A stretch of 64,000 nucleotides of DNA from Trichopria drosophilae (GCA_030407085.1 CM059582.1:26115001-26179000); one strand, 5' to 3'. Counted from the first letter of the stretch, positions 39,236-51,479 are shown. A program made the numbers and translations. The notes: generated by a model not told the origin, from the letters alone.

Positions 39236-40104
39236 GGAAATATGTCAAGAAACCGCATTAAAACTGAAAAAATTCGATTCAATTCTTTTTTATTTGTCGT
39301 AATGCCTTATATGAAAAATTTATAAAGATTATTATTAATATCAAATATTTAAAACAAGAAATTTTGTAATATTCTTCTAAATGCATTGTGCAAAATGTGT
39401 TACTAGTCAATGTTATGTCTGAATTACATTTCAAAGTTAAGTTGTGTACTTTCTTATTGATATTGCCCTAATTTTCATTTAAATTATTGTAGTAAAATTA
39501 GTTTCGAAATAGAGAATAAAATTGCTTCACTTTAAGTACAGTATATCTTTTCTTTAGACTCGATTGAATTTTTTGTGTACACTGAGAGGTGATATTAATT
39601 TATATTAATTCACATTGAATTGCAAATCTCTAATAAACGGATTATACTCATACACATATCAATTAATTCCTTGTAAACGTAACAAGAATAAAGATCGAAG
39701 AGTTAAAATTTGAACTTAAAGTGATCGAGTGAAATCTACATAACATCCACTATTTAAAACTTTCAGTCATTTAATCAAACCATACAATAAAATATACAGT
39801 TTTATAATCATATTCGGGTTTCTTAAACGAAACAAATTCAGCGCCAACATCGAAAATATAGCAAATAACAACAGCTTAGATAATATTCCACATTTGATCC
39901 GTTAAAACAATTTATTTATAAAAATTAGTTTCAATTTTTGTTGAGAAGATTCTAAAAATGACTTTAAAATCAAATGAATTTTATGCTACTAAATGTAACA
40001 TACCGAACTGAGACGCTCAATTTGTTCTACTTTTCGTTAACATAAAATGCTTCGAACTTTGCTCCATTCAAAACAGCTTAATTATCTACTACTTTTAAAA
40101 ACAG
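39236..40104. other. AT-rich spacer
   Basis: Nothing recognised before the LINE 3' end. Confidence 0.35.
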
Positions 40105-40130
40105 ATAATAATAATAATAATAATAATAAT
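40105..40130 (-). repeat. (TTA)n microsatellite tail of the LINE
   Basis: An ATA/TAA trinucleotide run that lies exactly at the 3' end of the minus-strand LINE, as microsatellite tails of non-LTR elements do. Confidence 0.85.
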
Positions 40131-40702
40131 TTATTGCCGCTTTTCCTTTACATTTTTACATAAAGCACCTATAGGGGGCATAATTACCCGTACATAGGTT
40201 GGTCCTTATAGTCTCAAATTTAAAGAGTAAAAGTATTGCCTATAGGCATACCTCACTAAATTTACAATAATTTATTTTTATTTCGTACATAATTTATGAT
40301 TTAAGATAAATATATATTAATTAATAATTAGTTTGAAAGAAAGTATAAAATATATTAATCTATAATAATTTCACTAATTGCACTTTTAAGTTTCTTCTTC
40401 AGGAACTTTTCTTTCATGCTCAAATTTTTCAATTCATTTGGTAGCTTATTATAATATTTTTTTGAAAAATACTCAAAACTTCTTTGTCCAATTGTTAAGT
40501 AGTGCTTTAGTAATATAATATTTTTAAACCTCGTATTAGAAGTTTTCAATTGATATTCTCTTTTAAGTTCGTTATGTAAATAAACTATACTGCTTATAAC
40601 AAATATCTGCCTTGTATCCAATGGTTGTTCTTGTTCATTTATATCAATAATTTTAAGAATCCTTTTTTGTTGACGGTCCAACGGATACAGGCATGAGTTA
40701 TA

Positions 40703-40983
40703 TACAGTAGTCCTTCTCTTATTCTAATTTTTTCACTTCCACTAATCTAATTTCTTGCATACAAACATAACCTAAAAGAACTCTTTTTAAAAACAAAAAT
40801 ATTTAACAATAACTCAGTTCGGTTATCTGTCTAATAAAAAATATTGTGTAAATTAACATTAATGTAAAAACCCCTCACAAGATCCTAGAAAAGTGCAAAC
40901 GTTTTTGGCTGCAAATTAGAATACGAGAAGGAGACGCCATCTTGCCTGTCTGGACAAATTAGAATAAGGGAAGGGCTACTGTA
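40703..40983. mobile_element. TA-site MITE, 'TTATTCTAA' family, inserted in the LINE
   Basis: Ends TACAGTAGTCCTTCTCTTAT and the complement of AAGGGAAGGGCTACTGTA are inverted. TTATTCTAAT recurs, inverted as AATTAGAATA at 40915 and 40957. CGCCATCTTG near 40936 is the shared inner word, inverted. Relative of 56089-56376. Confidence 0.85.
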
Positions 40984-41266
40984 GTCCACCCCATCCTATT
41001 ATTCCATACACTGCGATGCTATTAAACAGACCGTAGTATATTTGTATTAAGTTTTTTGGATAGAACTTGCTTGAGCCTGTAGAATACGTATACAAGATAT
41101 CTGTTTTTTTTTATTATGTTGCTGACATGAGTATCCATCTTAAATTACAATCATAAGTTACACCAAGATAATTGTAACTTGTTATTCTGTTCAGATTTTG
41201 TCCATTTATCTTGATATTAATATAATCTGGGATTGAGTCAGCATAATTTCCAAATGTAAAAAAAAA

Positions 41267-41483
41267 TACAGTAGGACCTCTCTTATTCTAATTGTCCAGC
41301 CTCTCTTATTCTAATCATTCCCCCACAAGTCTTCTCCCACTATCACACGAAAAGTCAACGAAAAATATTGTCCACGAATCACAAGCTTGCAAGCAAAGTA
41401 AGTGGGGGTAAAGGAAAATTAGAATAAGAGAGGTCGGCACCATCTTGAAAAAATTTACTAATTTGAAGAGAGGTCCTACTGTA
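41267..41483. mobile_element. TA-site MITE, 'TTATTCTAA' family, second copy in the LINE
   Basis: Ends TACAGTAGGACCTCTCTT and AAGAGAGGTCCTACTGTA are perfectly inverted. CTCTTATTCTAAT occurs twice at the left and ATTAGAATAAGAG at the right (41420). Confidence 0.88.
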
Positions 41484-41684
41484 GACTTATATACATTAAG
41501 AAATAAATTATTTTCATACAGTCATGAATAAATAATGTCTAGCTGAGAAGACAATGTTATTGCAAGATCAGTCCAATTTGATCCACAAATTGGGACAGCT
41601 GTATCATCTGCATATGTTATTAAATTATTTTGTTGTATTAGCAAATCATTAATATACATGATAAACAAGTATGGACCTAGTATT

Positions 41685-42770
41685 CTGCCGTACCTCGTAA
41701 GAAAAGTTGTAACTCCATTTTAATGATTTTGAGATTTTGATGAAAAACTGTTTTTGAGCAAATATGAATTTGTTTATTTTCAATAATTATTTTTGATACT
41801 TGCATAATTTATTTCATAACTTAATGTATCATTTGATATAAATTTGATGCAAATTAATTAATAAACAATAGTTGAAAATGGACATACCGAATAATCAGGA
41901 AGCATTGATACTGCCGAAAAAGGTCGTAACTCCCAATTTATGGACATACCACCTTTTTTTATTGTATTCTTGACGTTACATATCCCTGCCTCTTTATTAA
42001 AAGTAGAGATACTATCCAAGAAAGTCGTATGTTACATTTTTCATTTTTCAAATTAGTGCAATATATATATTGCTGTAAATATAATTAATTATGCTTTAAT
42101 CCTTTTAACAACAGAATTTCGGGTATCATATAATGCAATAGTAAGAGGCATAAATTTATTTATACGTAGTATAAAATTATAAATTATGCCTATACTGTCA
42201 ATAACAATAAATTTCGTTAACCTAATGCAGAATATTAAATTATTAATAATAATAATTTTACCTGTAAACAAGATGTATTTAAGGCAAACGAAAGGCTATT
42301 TTGAATTTAATATATGTCAAATTAATAATTTATTATAAATATGATTATTAAACTATTATTCATGCTTTTTCTTTGTTATTTATTATTTAATAGCATATTC
42401 TCTTAGATTTAGTTTCACATAAATTGCTGTTATTATACAAGCCAAAAACGTCGTATGTTCATCAGAAAGTGTACATACGACTTTTATAGTCAGTATTTGG
42501 AGATACGACCTTCTTATAGAATATACTAAACTGACAAATCGAGAAATACAGCGGCAACTCCCATATGTGGCACTTACGGCTTTTTTAGGAATTATACCTA
42601 TCGAAAATTCATTTTTGTACGAAAAAAATCATTTTTTTTAAATAATTTATAATAAATATTAGTAATTTTTTTTTCAGAATATGATGTATTTCATTTTGCT
42701 GATTACAAATATATTTTTATCTCATTTTTGACAAAAATGGAGTTACGACTTTTCTTACGAGGTACGGCAG
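41685..42770. mobile_element. 1086-bp DNA element with CTGCCGTACCTCGTAAGAAA ends and TATT duplication
   Basis: The left end CTGCCGTACCTCGTAAGAAA and the complement of the right end are identical for 20 bases; similarity then continues (AGTYGTAACTCCATTTT). TATT at 41681-41684 is repeated at 42771-42774. Removing one copy rejoins the LINE frame between GVPQGSI and LGPYLF. Inside, the word GTCGTATGT or GTCGTAACTCC recurs in both orientations. No transposase frame is recognisable, so it is probably non-autonomous. Confidence 0.9.
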
Positions 42771-43078
42771 TATTGAACCTTGAGGCACTCCAACATTGAT
42801 TTCAATTGGTTGACTAGTTATCCCATTGATTTTAACAACTTGGACTCTATTTAATAAATAACTTTCCATAAGTGATAAGCATATTGCTCTTATTCCCATA
42901 TTATGAAGTTTTGATAGCAAAATATTATGATGCACAGTGTGGAAGGCTTTGGAATAGTCCAAAAATCCAACTGCAGTTGGCTTACTTTGACTTAAGTTAT
43001 CCTAAAGAAATTTACTTAATAAGGCAATAGCATCATCGGTGCCTTTTTTCTTTAAGAAACCAAATTGCCTAACGCTAA

Positions 43079-43529
43079 ATATATTATATTTAGTTGAAAA
43101 GATGATAACTCAACATTTATTAACTTACATACTTTTAAACTTTATTCACTTGTTATATTATCGAAACCCCAACCAGGAAAGTAACCGTTGTGTAATAGTT
43201 ACATAATGGTTACATTGTTTTATAAATGTTACATAGTTGTTACATAACTGTTACGTTTGTGTTTGCAGGGAATAAAACGACAACTAAAATAAATTAAAAA
43301 CACTGATATCCTAAATATTGATTTATTGTTTGTCAAAATATTTATCTATACTGCAAATGTACAAAATATTTATATATTTACATAACAAACAAATGGTGAA
43401 AACCAGAATTATATACAGTAAAACTAACTTGTACTATAGTTTTATTTCTAAAAATAATTGGTTTATACGTTTATCTAAAAACTGAACTTATATTGATTAA
43501 CATTTAAATAATGTTAAAATTAAAAAAAC
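43079..43529. other. AT-rich spacer between FCF1 3' end and LINE
   Basis: It should hold the FCF1 3' UTR. A GTTACATAATGGTTACATTG-type repeat of GTTACATA words runs at 43195-43255. Nothing else recognised. Confidence 0.4.
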
Positions 43530-44578
43530 TTATTTTTTTAAAGCACCATAAGCATCCGGCATACGTTCAATCGCATACTGATGTTGCGCAACATACATGA
43601 TCGGCACTCCGGGTATTTTGCGTATTCGTCGCTTCAGATCTTTGTCGTTTGTTGCTACGATGTAACACTTATTCTGAAATTCAAATTTAATATATGTAAA
43701 TTTTTTATATTTTGTCATGATATACTTTTATACTATAATTAATGTTTACCTGGGTTACTCTGTTGACAATACAGTCGTCAGCGTATGTTCCTTTGTGCAT
43801 ACAATTGATTCTTTCGAACCTTGAATCCTTAATTATTTTCAGAGCTATTTTATACTTTGCTCCAAGTTTTTCCAACTCACCCAACACACAGTCTGTTATA
43901 TATGGAATACATTGTGCATATAAACATTCCATCATGTTATGAATAATATCAAGTTTGTTTTTTATGGAAAAGTTTACAAAATTTGTATCGACCAGAATGT
44001 GGTAAGGTGGTCCAAGTTGCGTGTTATATTCGAAGAATAAAGCTGACGATTGTTGTGGTCTATAAAAATAGGAACAATGTTTAATAATTATAGAACATTT
44101 AGTACAGTTTTGAATTATTTACTTTTCTTTGAAACTTTTTAATTTTATAAATCTGTAACTTACACTTCTCTTAATTTCAGTTCCGTTGGATCTTCTGCTT
44201 TGCTCTTTTTTGGTGGTGCCTTCTTTTCAGGCTTTCTACATAAATAAGCAAAAAATAGTTAGTTTGACAGATCAATTTTACAGTATAAAATAAAGTGAAA
44301 AGTAAATTTACATTCGTGAATCGCTCAGACTGATCATTTTCTTCATCTGTGCAAATCGCTGCATAACCACTTTACGTGTTCTTTTGTTTTTACCCTAAAT
44401 GGAAGATAAAATATAATTGATCAAAATTTAACTTATTTACAATAATTAATGTCTATAATTAATCAGCTACGAATATATGTAAATAATAATAGAAACATAA
44501 CCTCAAATGTCAAAAATATTTGAATATTATGAGGAGTAAAAGTGTAATAAAAACAACTTAAGGACGAGTAATTACCAT
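43530..44578 (-). CDS. FCF1: FCF1 / Utp24 rRNA-processing PIN-domain protein
   Basis: Nucleolar endonuclease of the small-subunit processome that cleaves pre-rRNA early in 18S maturation. Coding exons, from 5' on the minus strand: 44578-44576 (ATG only), 44394-44312, 44235-44164, 44059-43750, 43673-43530. Every junction has GT-AG, and phases add up to 203 codons plus stop; the family is usually about 198 residues. The start is supported by the conserved N-terminus GKNKRTRK directly after the split-off ATG. PIN-domain acidic residues are visible: VDTNF (D77), TYADDC (D147, D148) and ATNDKD (D166/D168). The conserved C-terminus [13 protein letters not shown] is present, ending in [12 protein letters not shown]. 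It reads toward a LINE remnant on the same strand and is not interrupted, so it looks functional. Confidence 0.95.
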
Positions 44579-44800
44579 TTTTATTATGTATTTTTTTCCT
44601 TAAAATGTGTATAACTTTAATTTAACGAGATATTAAGAAAACACGTGTAATGTGTCTCGAATTAACCACAAACTTGTCAAAAATCTCGAGACTACAGTTC
44701 GGGACATTTCGGGTTGCTTCGGATAATATACTGTACCCGACCAGAGCGCTACACGTATATCTAGTTCCTTATTCTCACTAGAGTACTAGTTTCTAGTAAA
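44579..44800 (-). promoter_or_regulatory. Upstream / promoter region of FCF1
   Basis: This stretch lies directly upstream of the FCF1 ATG. It becomes less AT-rich at 44690-44760 (for example CGGGACATTTCGGG and CCCGACCAGAGCG), as expected for a housekeeping promoter. No TATA box can be assigned with confidence; the 5' UTR limits are unknown. Confidence 0.35.
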
Positions 44801-45019
44801 TTCAGTCATATCTCCCCTTTTTTGTGTAAAGAACTTTGCGAACTACCAAAATGTATTTCTTTTCGTTAACGTGCAGATATAATCTTAAAAAGATTATGCA
44901 ATTGATTTGTTTTTGCACTTTAATATATTTTCATGAGGAACTTTAATCTGTTTAATTATGAATCTGCGTCCTCAGTTTTGTACTATTTAAAATGTCGAGT
45001 TAAATTTGATCGTCCAAAT

Positions 45020-45335
45020 TACAGTAGCCCCCCCCCCCATATTTGCTACCCCCTAATATATGCCGCTAGGTCCGTCCCAATATTTGCCTTACCCCTCGAT
45101 TTCTGTTGCCTACCACTTCTCACGGAGCGGTAATTCTATGGCGACATCACGCATGCGCGATGTAGGACAGTTTAAACCATGGTTAAACTGAATTTTTCTG
45201 GTCGACGCATGCGCGTTCTATAACTGTATGTCGGCGGAGTAGGGGAAAAATTTCTTCCCCTCACTAGGCAAATATTGGGAGGGTTAGTCAATGACAGGCA
45301 AGACAGTCGCAGCAAATATTGGGGGAACCACTGTA
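45020..45335. mobile_element. TA-site MITE, 'ATATTTGC' family
   Basis: Ends TACAGTAGCCCCC and GGGGGAACCACTGTA are inverted. AATATTTGCC-type words recur at 45038, 45057 and 45078, and inverted at 45268 and 45313. The GC-rich middle contains GCGACATCACGCATGCGC. A companion lies at 35739. Confidence 0.88.
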
Positions 45336-45603
45336 CAAAAAGATAATAAATTTACATTATACTGGGGGATTTCAAGGTCTTCGGCAAGCTAGTAAACAAT
45401 AAAGTAAATATTACCGGATTATGGAAAATGAAAAAAAAAATTTCCTTTTTCAGTCACATTTTTGTTTATTTTCCAATTAAACTGGATTTACATTACGTTT
45501 TAATTTTGTAAAAAGTTTAAGTACCTATTTTATAAATTACAATCCACTTGAATGATGTAATACGAAAATGTATGCCTTGTTCACTCGAATTCAATTTTTG
45601 TAT

Positions 45604-46192
45604 TACAGTGGCCCTCCCCTTATTTTAACTTATCGAGTCAAGGAAGATGGCGGCTTCTTCTCTTATTTTACCGCTTCCTCCCATCCTCACCACTGGCAGT
45701 ATGAGAGAATAAAAACAGAGAGAGGAGATATAGTGGCGTCCTTCTTCACCTGTACAGTAGTCCCCATCCTAAGTTATACCGTCGGTTCTTTCAAAATGGC
45801 GGAAATTTATCCAAAGTTATAGCCCCTCACTATCCTCACTTCTGTAACTCTCTTTATATCCGTGCAATGACTGCTTCTGTGTCTGTGTATCATGAGCAAG
45901 TGTGGCTCAGCGAAACAATGTGGTGGGGGAAGGAGAGGAAGAGAGTGGTATAACTTTGGACAAGTCAAATCTATAATTTAGGATAAACATATCACTTTGG
46001 GCGGTATAACTTAGAGCGGGGACTATTGTATGCGCAAGCGCAAACAGCAGTCCAAACTATTTTGAACACTTTCAAATGGCGAATGGTGGGGGAACTCACG
46101 AGCGGAAGAAGTTAACATAAGGGACGAAAGAAAGTTAAAATAAAGGAAGCAGTTAAAATAATAGGAGTTAAAATAAGGGGAGGGCCACTGTA
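45604..46192. mobile_element. TA-site MITE, 'TTATTTTAAC' family, host of a nested MITE
   Basis: Left end TACAGTGGCCCTCCCCTTAT and right end ATAAGGGGAGGGCCACTGTA are perfect inverted repeats. Repeated words: TTATTTTAAC and TTATTTTACC at the left; GTTAACATAAGG, GTTAAAATAAAGG and GTTAAAATAAGGG at the right. GGAAGATGGCGGCTTC follows the left end. A different family is inserted at 45753-46030. Sister copies lie at 56541-57142. Confidence 0.95.
45753..46030. mobile_element. Nested TA-site MITE, 'AAGTTATACC' family
   Basis: Ends TACAGTAGTCCCC and GGGGACTATTGTA are inverted, with TA on both sides. Repeated words: AAGTTATACCG, AAAGTTATAGCCC, GTATAACTTTGG, CGGTATAACTTAG. The uninterrupted relative near 56867 reads CCCCTGTATGCGCAAGCG, while here CACCTGTA, the element, then TATGCGCAAGCG follow, which fixes the insertion at one TA. 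Confidence 0.95.
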
Positions 46193-46336
46193 CATGCGCC
46201 GTCTGGTGAGGGGAAGCGTTTAGACGTGGTGGGGATGACGGGAATAGTTGGTACATCGTTAAAAGGGGTGTCACTAGTGTCGTAGAAAAAAGCATGTCGA
46301 AAAACGGAGGTGGCGTTAAAAGGGAGTTCTACTGTA
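46193..46336. mobile_element. Orphan right end of a TACAGTAG-type MITE
   Basis: Ends AAAAGGGAGTTCTACTGTA, with GTTAAAAGGG-type words at 46259 and 46315. No left end found; the unit may have been invaded or truncated by the neighbour at 45604-46192. Confidence 0.5.
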
Positions 46337-47753
46337 CTTTCAATATAGTCTGACATTGAAATCGTGGGGTGCAACATTTTTCATTCAAAACAACACCGGG
46401 AATGGATAGATTGACTAATTCTAGCAACTTTTTGTGTATCCCGTTTTTTCTTGGGATAGAATAAATAGAATAGGATCGAAAAATAAGAATGTCAATATTT
46501 TTCGAGTAATTCGTGAGTGGAAGTATTGATATTTTTTCAACCAATAAACCCACATTTTCCAATTTTTTTAACGAATAACTAAAAAAGTCATCATCATACA
46601 GAAAAAATAATTCTTTTTAAAAATGTAGCTTATTATGAAAGAAAAAACAAAAATACAGTATACTCCACACAGCGTGAAATCAACCACTGACACATGGTCA
46701 ACTGTGAAGTAGGGGTATCTAGAATCTAAATCCAAATGTGCGAGAAAATCGACCTTAGGATTTAAAACGATTGATAATATCGAATTCCACATAGTTGAAC
46801 AAATAGAATGCAAAGCTCAAAAGTGGTGAAGAACTTGGATTAAGAAACTGATCAAATCAATCTTTATTTTCATTTTTATTCATTTTTCGTTTACTGGGTA
46901 TACATGTTGGTTTTATTTGTGTGTACAAACAAATTGCTTCCGTTCTGCGGTCAGGACAGTCACCGCCAGGTGGTAATTGACACAACCCTCATTCGCTGAT
47001 TCCATTGTAGAAATTAATTTTTATCTGATCAAAAAGAATGCAGGGGTCAGAGTAATAATATTGCATATGTCATATTATGCGCAAGTATCTATTACAGGTA
47101 TGATTCATGTACAATGGGCCAATGTCCATTATTTTGTTTGCACATCGACACAAATTAGGTCGTACAATTAGAGATTTTGTATATACTTTCTGGTTCGTTT
47201 CGGACTTTTAGCCTAAATTATTGAGAACAAGTGCCTAGTGAACAAGCTTGTGATAGAATACATAATGATTGATAATCCAATAAACGAGAAATTATAATCA
47301 AGAAGCAATGAAAATTGAATCATACATCGAAATCCTATTTTTTGGCCTGGAAGTATTAAAAATGATTCACAAGTCTAAACTGTATGTGACTACTTGTAAT
47401 ATTGACAAGATTTTAGTGACTAATAATTATTTGGATGTATTAAAAATGGGAGTACATTTATTTTCGAAATAATTTAAAAAGATTGAAAATATATGCAAAT
47501 TAATAAAACTGCATACTTTTGAATAATTTTGTTTGCTAGAAAATAGGGAATAGTTCACAAAGGTTAACAAGTAAAGTATAACATTAAAAAATGAATACAT
47601 ATACTTACTCAACAAACCAAAAAGTATACGAAAAACCTGTGTACGATGTAGTACGAAACAAATTAGTTTCTTTCCCGCTCTTTCACATTATACAAATGTG
47701 CATAAGATATTACACGCGATATACATGAACGCACCTAACCTGAAAAAAACAAT
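46337..47753. other. AT-rich spacer
   Basis: Short frames only, no domain. CAATAAACnnGAAATTATA occurs near 47278 and in variant form near 48048 and 48002 (inverted), a minor repeat. Confidence 0.35.
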
Positions 47754-47968
47754 TACAGTAGTCCCTAACCTATTTTATACCGCCGGTTTTTTCAAAATGG
47801 CGGAAGTTTATCTAAAGTTATAGCCCCTTTCCGTAAATCTGTTTATATTCGTGCAATGAGTGCTTCTGCGTGTGAAGTGAAGCGAGTGTGGCTCAGCGAA
47901 ACATTGTGGTGGGGGAAGGAGAGGAAGAGAATAGTATAACTTTGGACAAGATAAATGTATAACTTTCA
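47754..47968 (+). mobile_element. TA-site MITE, 'AAGTTATACC' family, right end missing
   Basis: Starts TACAGTAGTCCCTAACCTAT and follows 45753-46030 closely (TTTTCAAAATGGCGGAAGTT, GAGTGTGGCTCAGCGAAACA, GGTGGGGGAAGGAGAGGAAG). Similarity stops after ACTTTGGACAAG. Confidence 0.85.
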
Positions 47969-48684
47969 CATTTACACAATTTAAAGCTATTCTATTCCGT
48001 ACACTTTCTGGTTTATTGGCTTTCAATTTTTCTGAATTATTCTTCATTATGTGAACCCAATAAACCAGAAAATTATACGGAATCGATATTTTGCATTCTG
48101 TTTCTTTCTACGTCGTGTTGATTATCCGAGATTCTTATTCGAATTCATACTATTTTATACTACATGTAATTCAAGAATTTAATTCATTCGATCTTATTGG
48201 TACCGTATTTATCGCATTACAAAAATTGATTTGTTGCGGCCTAGAATAGCTTTAAATTCTGTCAATTTAATGGAAGAATTAATTATATCGTTTTTCGCAT
48301 TTCATAATTCTCGAAGAAATGTTCTGTTTTAGAGTTTGGAGTTCAAATCATTCGATAATCCAAAGTTAGCGTTTATATTCGTTGTGCAACGTGATCGTTT
48401 CTTTCAGGTTGGGTGCGTTCATGTGTGTATCGCGTGTAATATCGTTTCGCTCGCATTCGCATCTGAAAGAGCGTGAAAGAAACAGACTTGTTCGTACTAA
48501 ATCGTATGCAGATTTTTGGTATACTTTTTGGTTTGTTGGAAAGAGACAGTAAAAGACCCAGACTTACATATTTCGTATGCGGACCATACGTACCCAACAA
48601 TCGAAAAAGAATTAAAATGAATTAAATAGGTATTATTTCTGTTTCTTGACCATTTTCATTGAAATTCTTTCGTACTAATCCGAT
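47969..48684. other. AT-rich spacer
   Basis: Nothing coding recognised. A minor CpG-containing patch lies at 48390-48480. Confidence 0.35.
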
Positions 48685-50975
48685 CCCACACGACACATGA
48701 TATTCACAGAATATTCTCAGTATATACTTCGGTATATCATGCTCGATATATGTACTGAGGATATTCGAAATAATTGCAGCGATTTTCTGTGAATATACTC
48801 AGAATATTCCTATGTCCGCCCAAAATATGTTCTGACGATGTCCTCAGAATATTATTCATGATAGTCTGAGAATATACATAGTATATAATTCATGTATTTT
48901 CGATAATCAATTATAAAATATTCTGTAATTCTCTCCGAATATATTTTAACATTTCACCCCTTGAGAGTATGAGGTTTATACAAAACGTTCGTTCAGATTA
49001 GGCCTCGTTAAGTTTATTCATTTCGAAGTTTCTTGCAACACTTCCATAATTTTATTTATTAACAACAGTTTCCTTTATTGGCATTTTATTTCTTTATAGC
49101 CATCTTTGTCGTGGTAGTAGACAATCAGACTTTCTGACAGGCTTCGATGTACTGGTCTGTCTCAGGATGGTCGACGCCCGACGGACTCGGCTGTTACCAC
49201 TTGCGAGAAAGGTGCTAATACGTTTTCGATATTCTGAGAATATATATTCAGGATATACGATTAGGTGCGTTCGTACTTAACGTGTATGTGTAGGAAATTT
49301 AGAATGACTTTGGGATATACGGCTAAATCTATATATGGGCAAATCTCTAGAACTTTTAAACTGTGGAGTCCTGTGACACTACTTGAACGTCATTGCTTTC
49401 ACACAAATGCTATATTTTTTTTATACATCAAGATATCATAAATAAAAAGCTTGATGAATTTCGAAGTCGCCCGACGTTACAGAGACGCTCTATAATTATT
49501 TATAGATAAAAAAATAATGAAATTTCATGCGTCCCTTGCATGTTTTTTTTTACTCTTATGAGTATTGTATTTGCGCCGCGTGAGTTAACCCTGTGTTTTT
49601 AGCGCGAAATGGAGGCAAACATCTCATAAAGCAATATATTCATATGAATTATATGTGCCACACATTTAATTGTATAGAGTGAGCCTACAGTACCCGTCCC
49701 TTGAATTTCGTAAATTCTAAACTTATTTAACCTTGTTTATTTATTATCCGCGCCGTCTTAGAAATCGAATATTTATTGTTTTTGGTTATTAAAGGACACA
49801 ATAATAAAGTGTTTGACACTTTACGCATTTGTGTGCGCCTTAAACTGTTGATGTTATACAAGTGTAAACATACATTCCAAAAACGTGCCAATTTCAGAAA
49901 ATTGACTATTTTTCGTGGCACATTCAAAATATCGCCAATATCAAGTTGTTGTTCGGTGTGCTGGTAAGTAAATACCTTATATAAGTATGTAAAGTACGCG
50001 GCATTCTTATATTTTACATATTTTCAAAGTTATTGAAAGAACTATTTATAAAGTCATAATTTAACGATGAATTAAACACTGTGAGCTTAGTAACATTGTG
50101 GTCAGAAACTAAAAGTATGTTTATTCAGATAAAATTTGGTGTTCTTTATGTGTTTAAAGAAAAACAATTCTTTATTATACTTGTTTAAGCACTGTGTTTC
50201 AAATTAGAGCTATTGTAAAACAAAATATGCATTTCGAGTCTATGTATAAGTGATAACCCGGGAAAAAATGAATCATATATGGATCATACATTGAAATTTC
50301 AATGTGGCAGATCCAATTTTAACGAAATCTACTAATAACTTCATTTTTCACCGCCATCTTGGATCCGCCATTTTGAATTTCCAAAATCTGAACTCAGATA
50401 TTCATAATCGGCGACTTCGGAAACCCTATTATACACAATCTTAGGGCGATCCAATTAAGCATTTACCTGTAATCCTATTTTTTTAATAAAAATGATAATT
50501 TTTATTGGTTTATTTAATTATAAAACAAAATATTAAATAAATATTGCTTAAAATGCAATGTTATATACATCTTCAACTCTCACATAAGTGATATTTTTAA
50601 AAAATTGGGCGGAAATGCGTTATTTAATTATTAACCTTTCAAAAAATCAAAATTTCAAGCTCATCCCGGTGGTCAATATTTTGGACATTGTACCGCAAAG
50701 TTTTAATGTCGTTGAGTAAAAAGGATGCACGAGCGTACATTTTTACTTCTTATGTAGATATGAATACATATACCCAACGCCAATGTTGTGCTTGAAGTTT
50801 AAAAAAAAAATGTATTGAGAGGCTGAAATTTAAAAGTTCCAGAGATTTGCCCATATAGGATATATGAACTTTTATATGCTGTTTATGAGTATATTATGAG
50901 AATATTACCGATATTCACAGGAGATTTTCGTATGAATTTTAAATATACGGAGAATATCATATGTTATCTGGGATA
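48685..50975. mobile_element. Element with CCCA...CATGATATTC-type ends and an inner insertion
   Basis: The left end CCCACACGACACATGATATT and the complement of the right end, CCCAGATAACATATGATATT, align. Both sides carry many GAATATTCTCAG or GAGAATATT words (48700-48900; 49240; 50895-50960). A second inverted pair lies inside (49333-49360 and 50829-50856), so this is at least two nested units. No transposase seen. Confidence 0.55.
49333..50856. mobile_element. Inner element bounded by TATGGGCAAATCTCT inverted repeats
   Basis: ATATGGGCAAATCTCTAGAA with CTTTTAAA at the left faces TTTAAAAG with TTCCAGAGATTTGCCCATAT at the right (one mismatch in 27 bases). The 1.5-kb interior holds short frames without domains and a dispersed AAAATCTG/CGCCATTTTGAATT repeat at 50320-50450. 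Confidence 0.6.
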
Positions 50976-51479
50976 TAATACTTGAATTTCAAATAAACAT
51001 AACCTAAAAAAAAAACATTGCCTAGCAGTTTTTTACATGAAAACACGAACTAAAATGTAATCAATTTCACCGAAAGACCGAAACCATAATAGGTATATGC
51101 GAAGGTAAACAATGCCTGACATAGACGTGACATTTGTTTTTCTTTTATCTTTATAATACAAAAATATATAATAATAAAGCCGACGTATTAAAACTTGTTT
51201 TTCCGAATTCAAATATCCGGAAATCCACGTGAAAGTGTTAAATCGATGAAATTCAAATTAGGTTGTGACGTTTCTCAATTCAAAACGTCAAGAAACCAAA
51301 TTGGAAACGTAATTTCTGAATTCGATCTTATTCTTTTTTGTTTGTTGGGTAAACAAATTTTTGTACTTTATGGTTTATTGCGGGATTTATTAGACCACGA
51401 TTACTTTAAAATTTTCCGCTAGATGTCTTATGTCACTTTCATGCAGGGTAGATAGAAAGGTAGCGCCGTTGGTTGCACT
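50976..51479. other. AT-rich DNA upstream of the GalNAc-transferase
   Basis: Nothing recognised; distal promoter elements could lie here. Confidence 0.35.

Larger units (their letters stand above)
40105..43078 (-). pseudogene. LINE remnant with reverse-transcriptase domain, three DNA-element insertions
   Basis: Read on the minus strand in order: RQFGFLKKKGTDDA and LDYSKAFHTVHHNILLSKL (43073-42900), GVPQGSI (about 42790), then, after an insertion, LGPYLFIMYINDL and YADDT, the RT catalytic motif (about 41600). Next come YNYLGVTYDCNLRWDTHV (about 41200) and a C-terminal block with YYNKLPNELKNLS (40450). It ends in a (TTA)n tail at 40130-40105. In-frame stops and frameshifts show it is dead. Motif order and C-terminus fit the Jockey/CR1/I group; I do not assign a clade. 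Insertions: 40703-40983, 41267-41483 and 41685-42770. Confidence 0.88.

Noticed and set aside
42717..42962. Open frame ending in YLVRKVVTPFLSKMR as a complete RT-related protein
   Set aside because: Its end is read from the inserted DNA element, not from the LINE.
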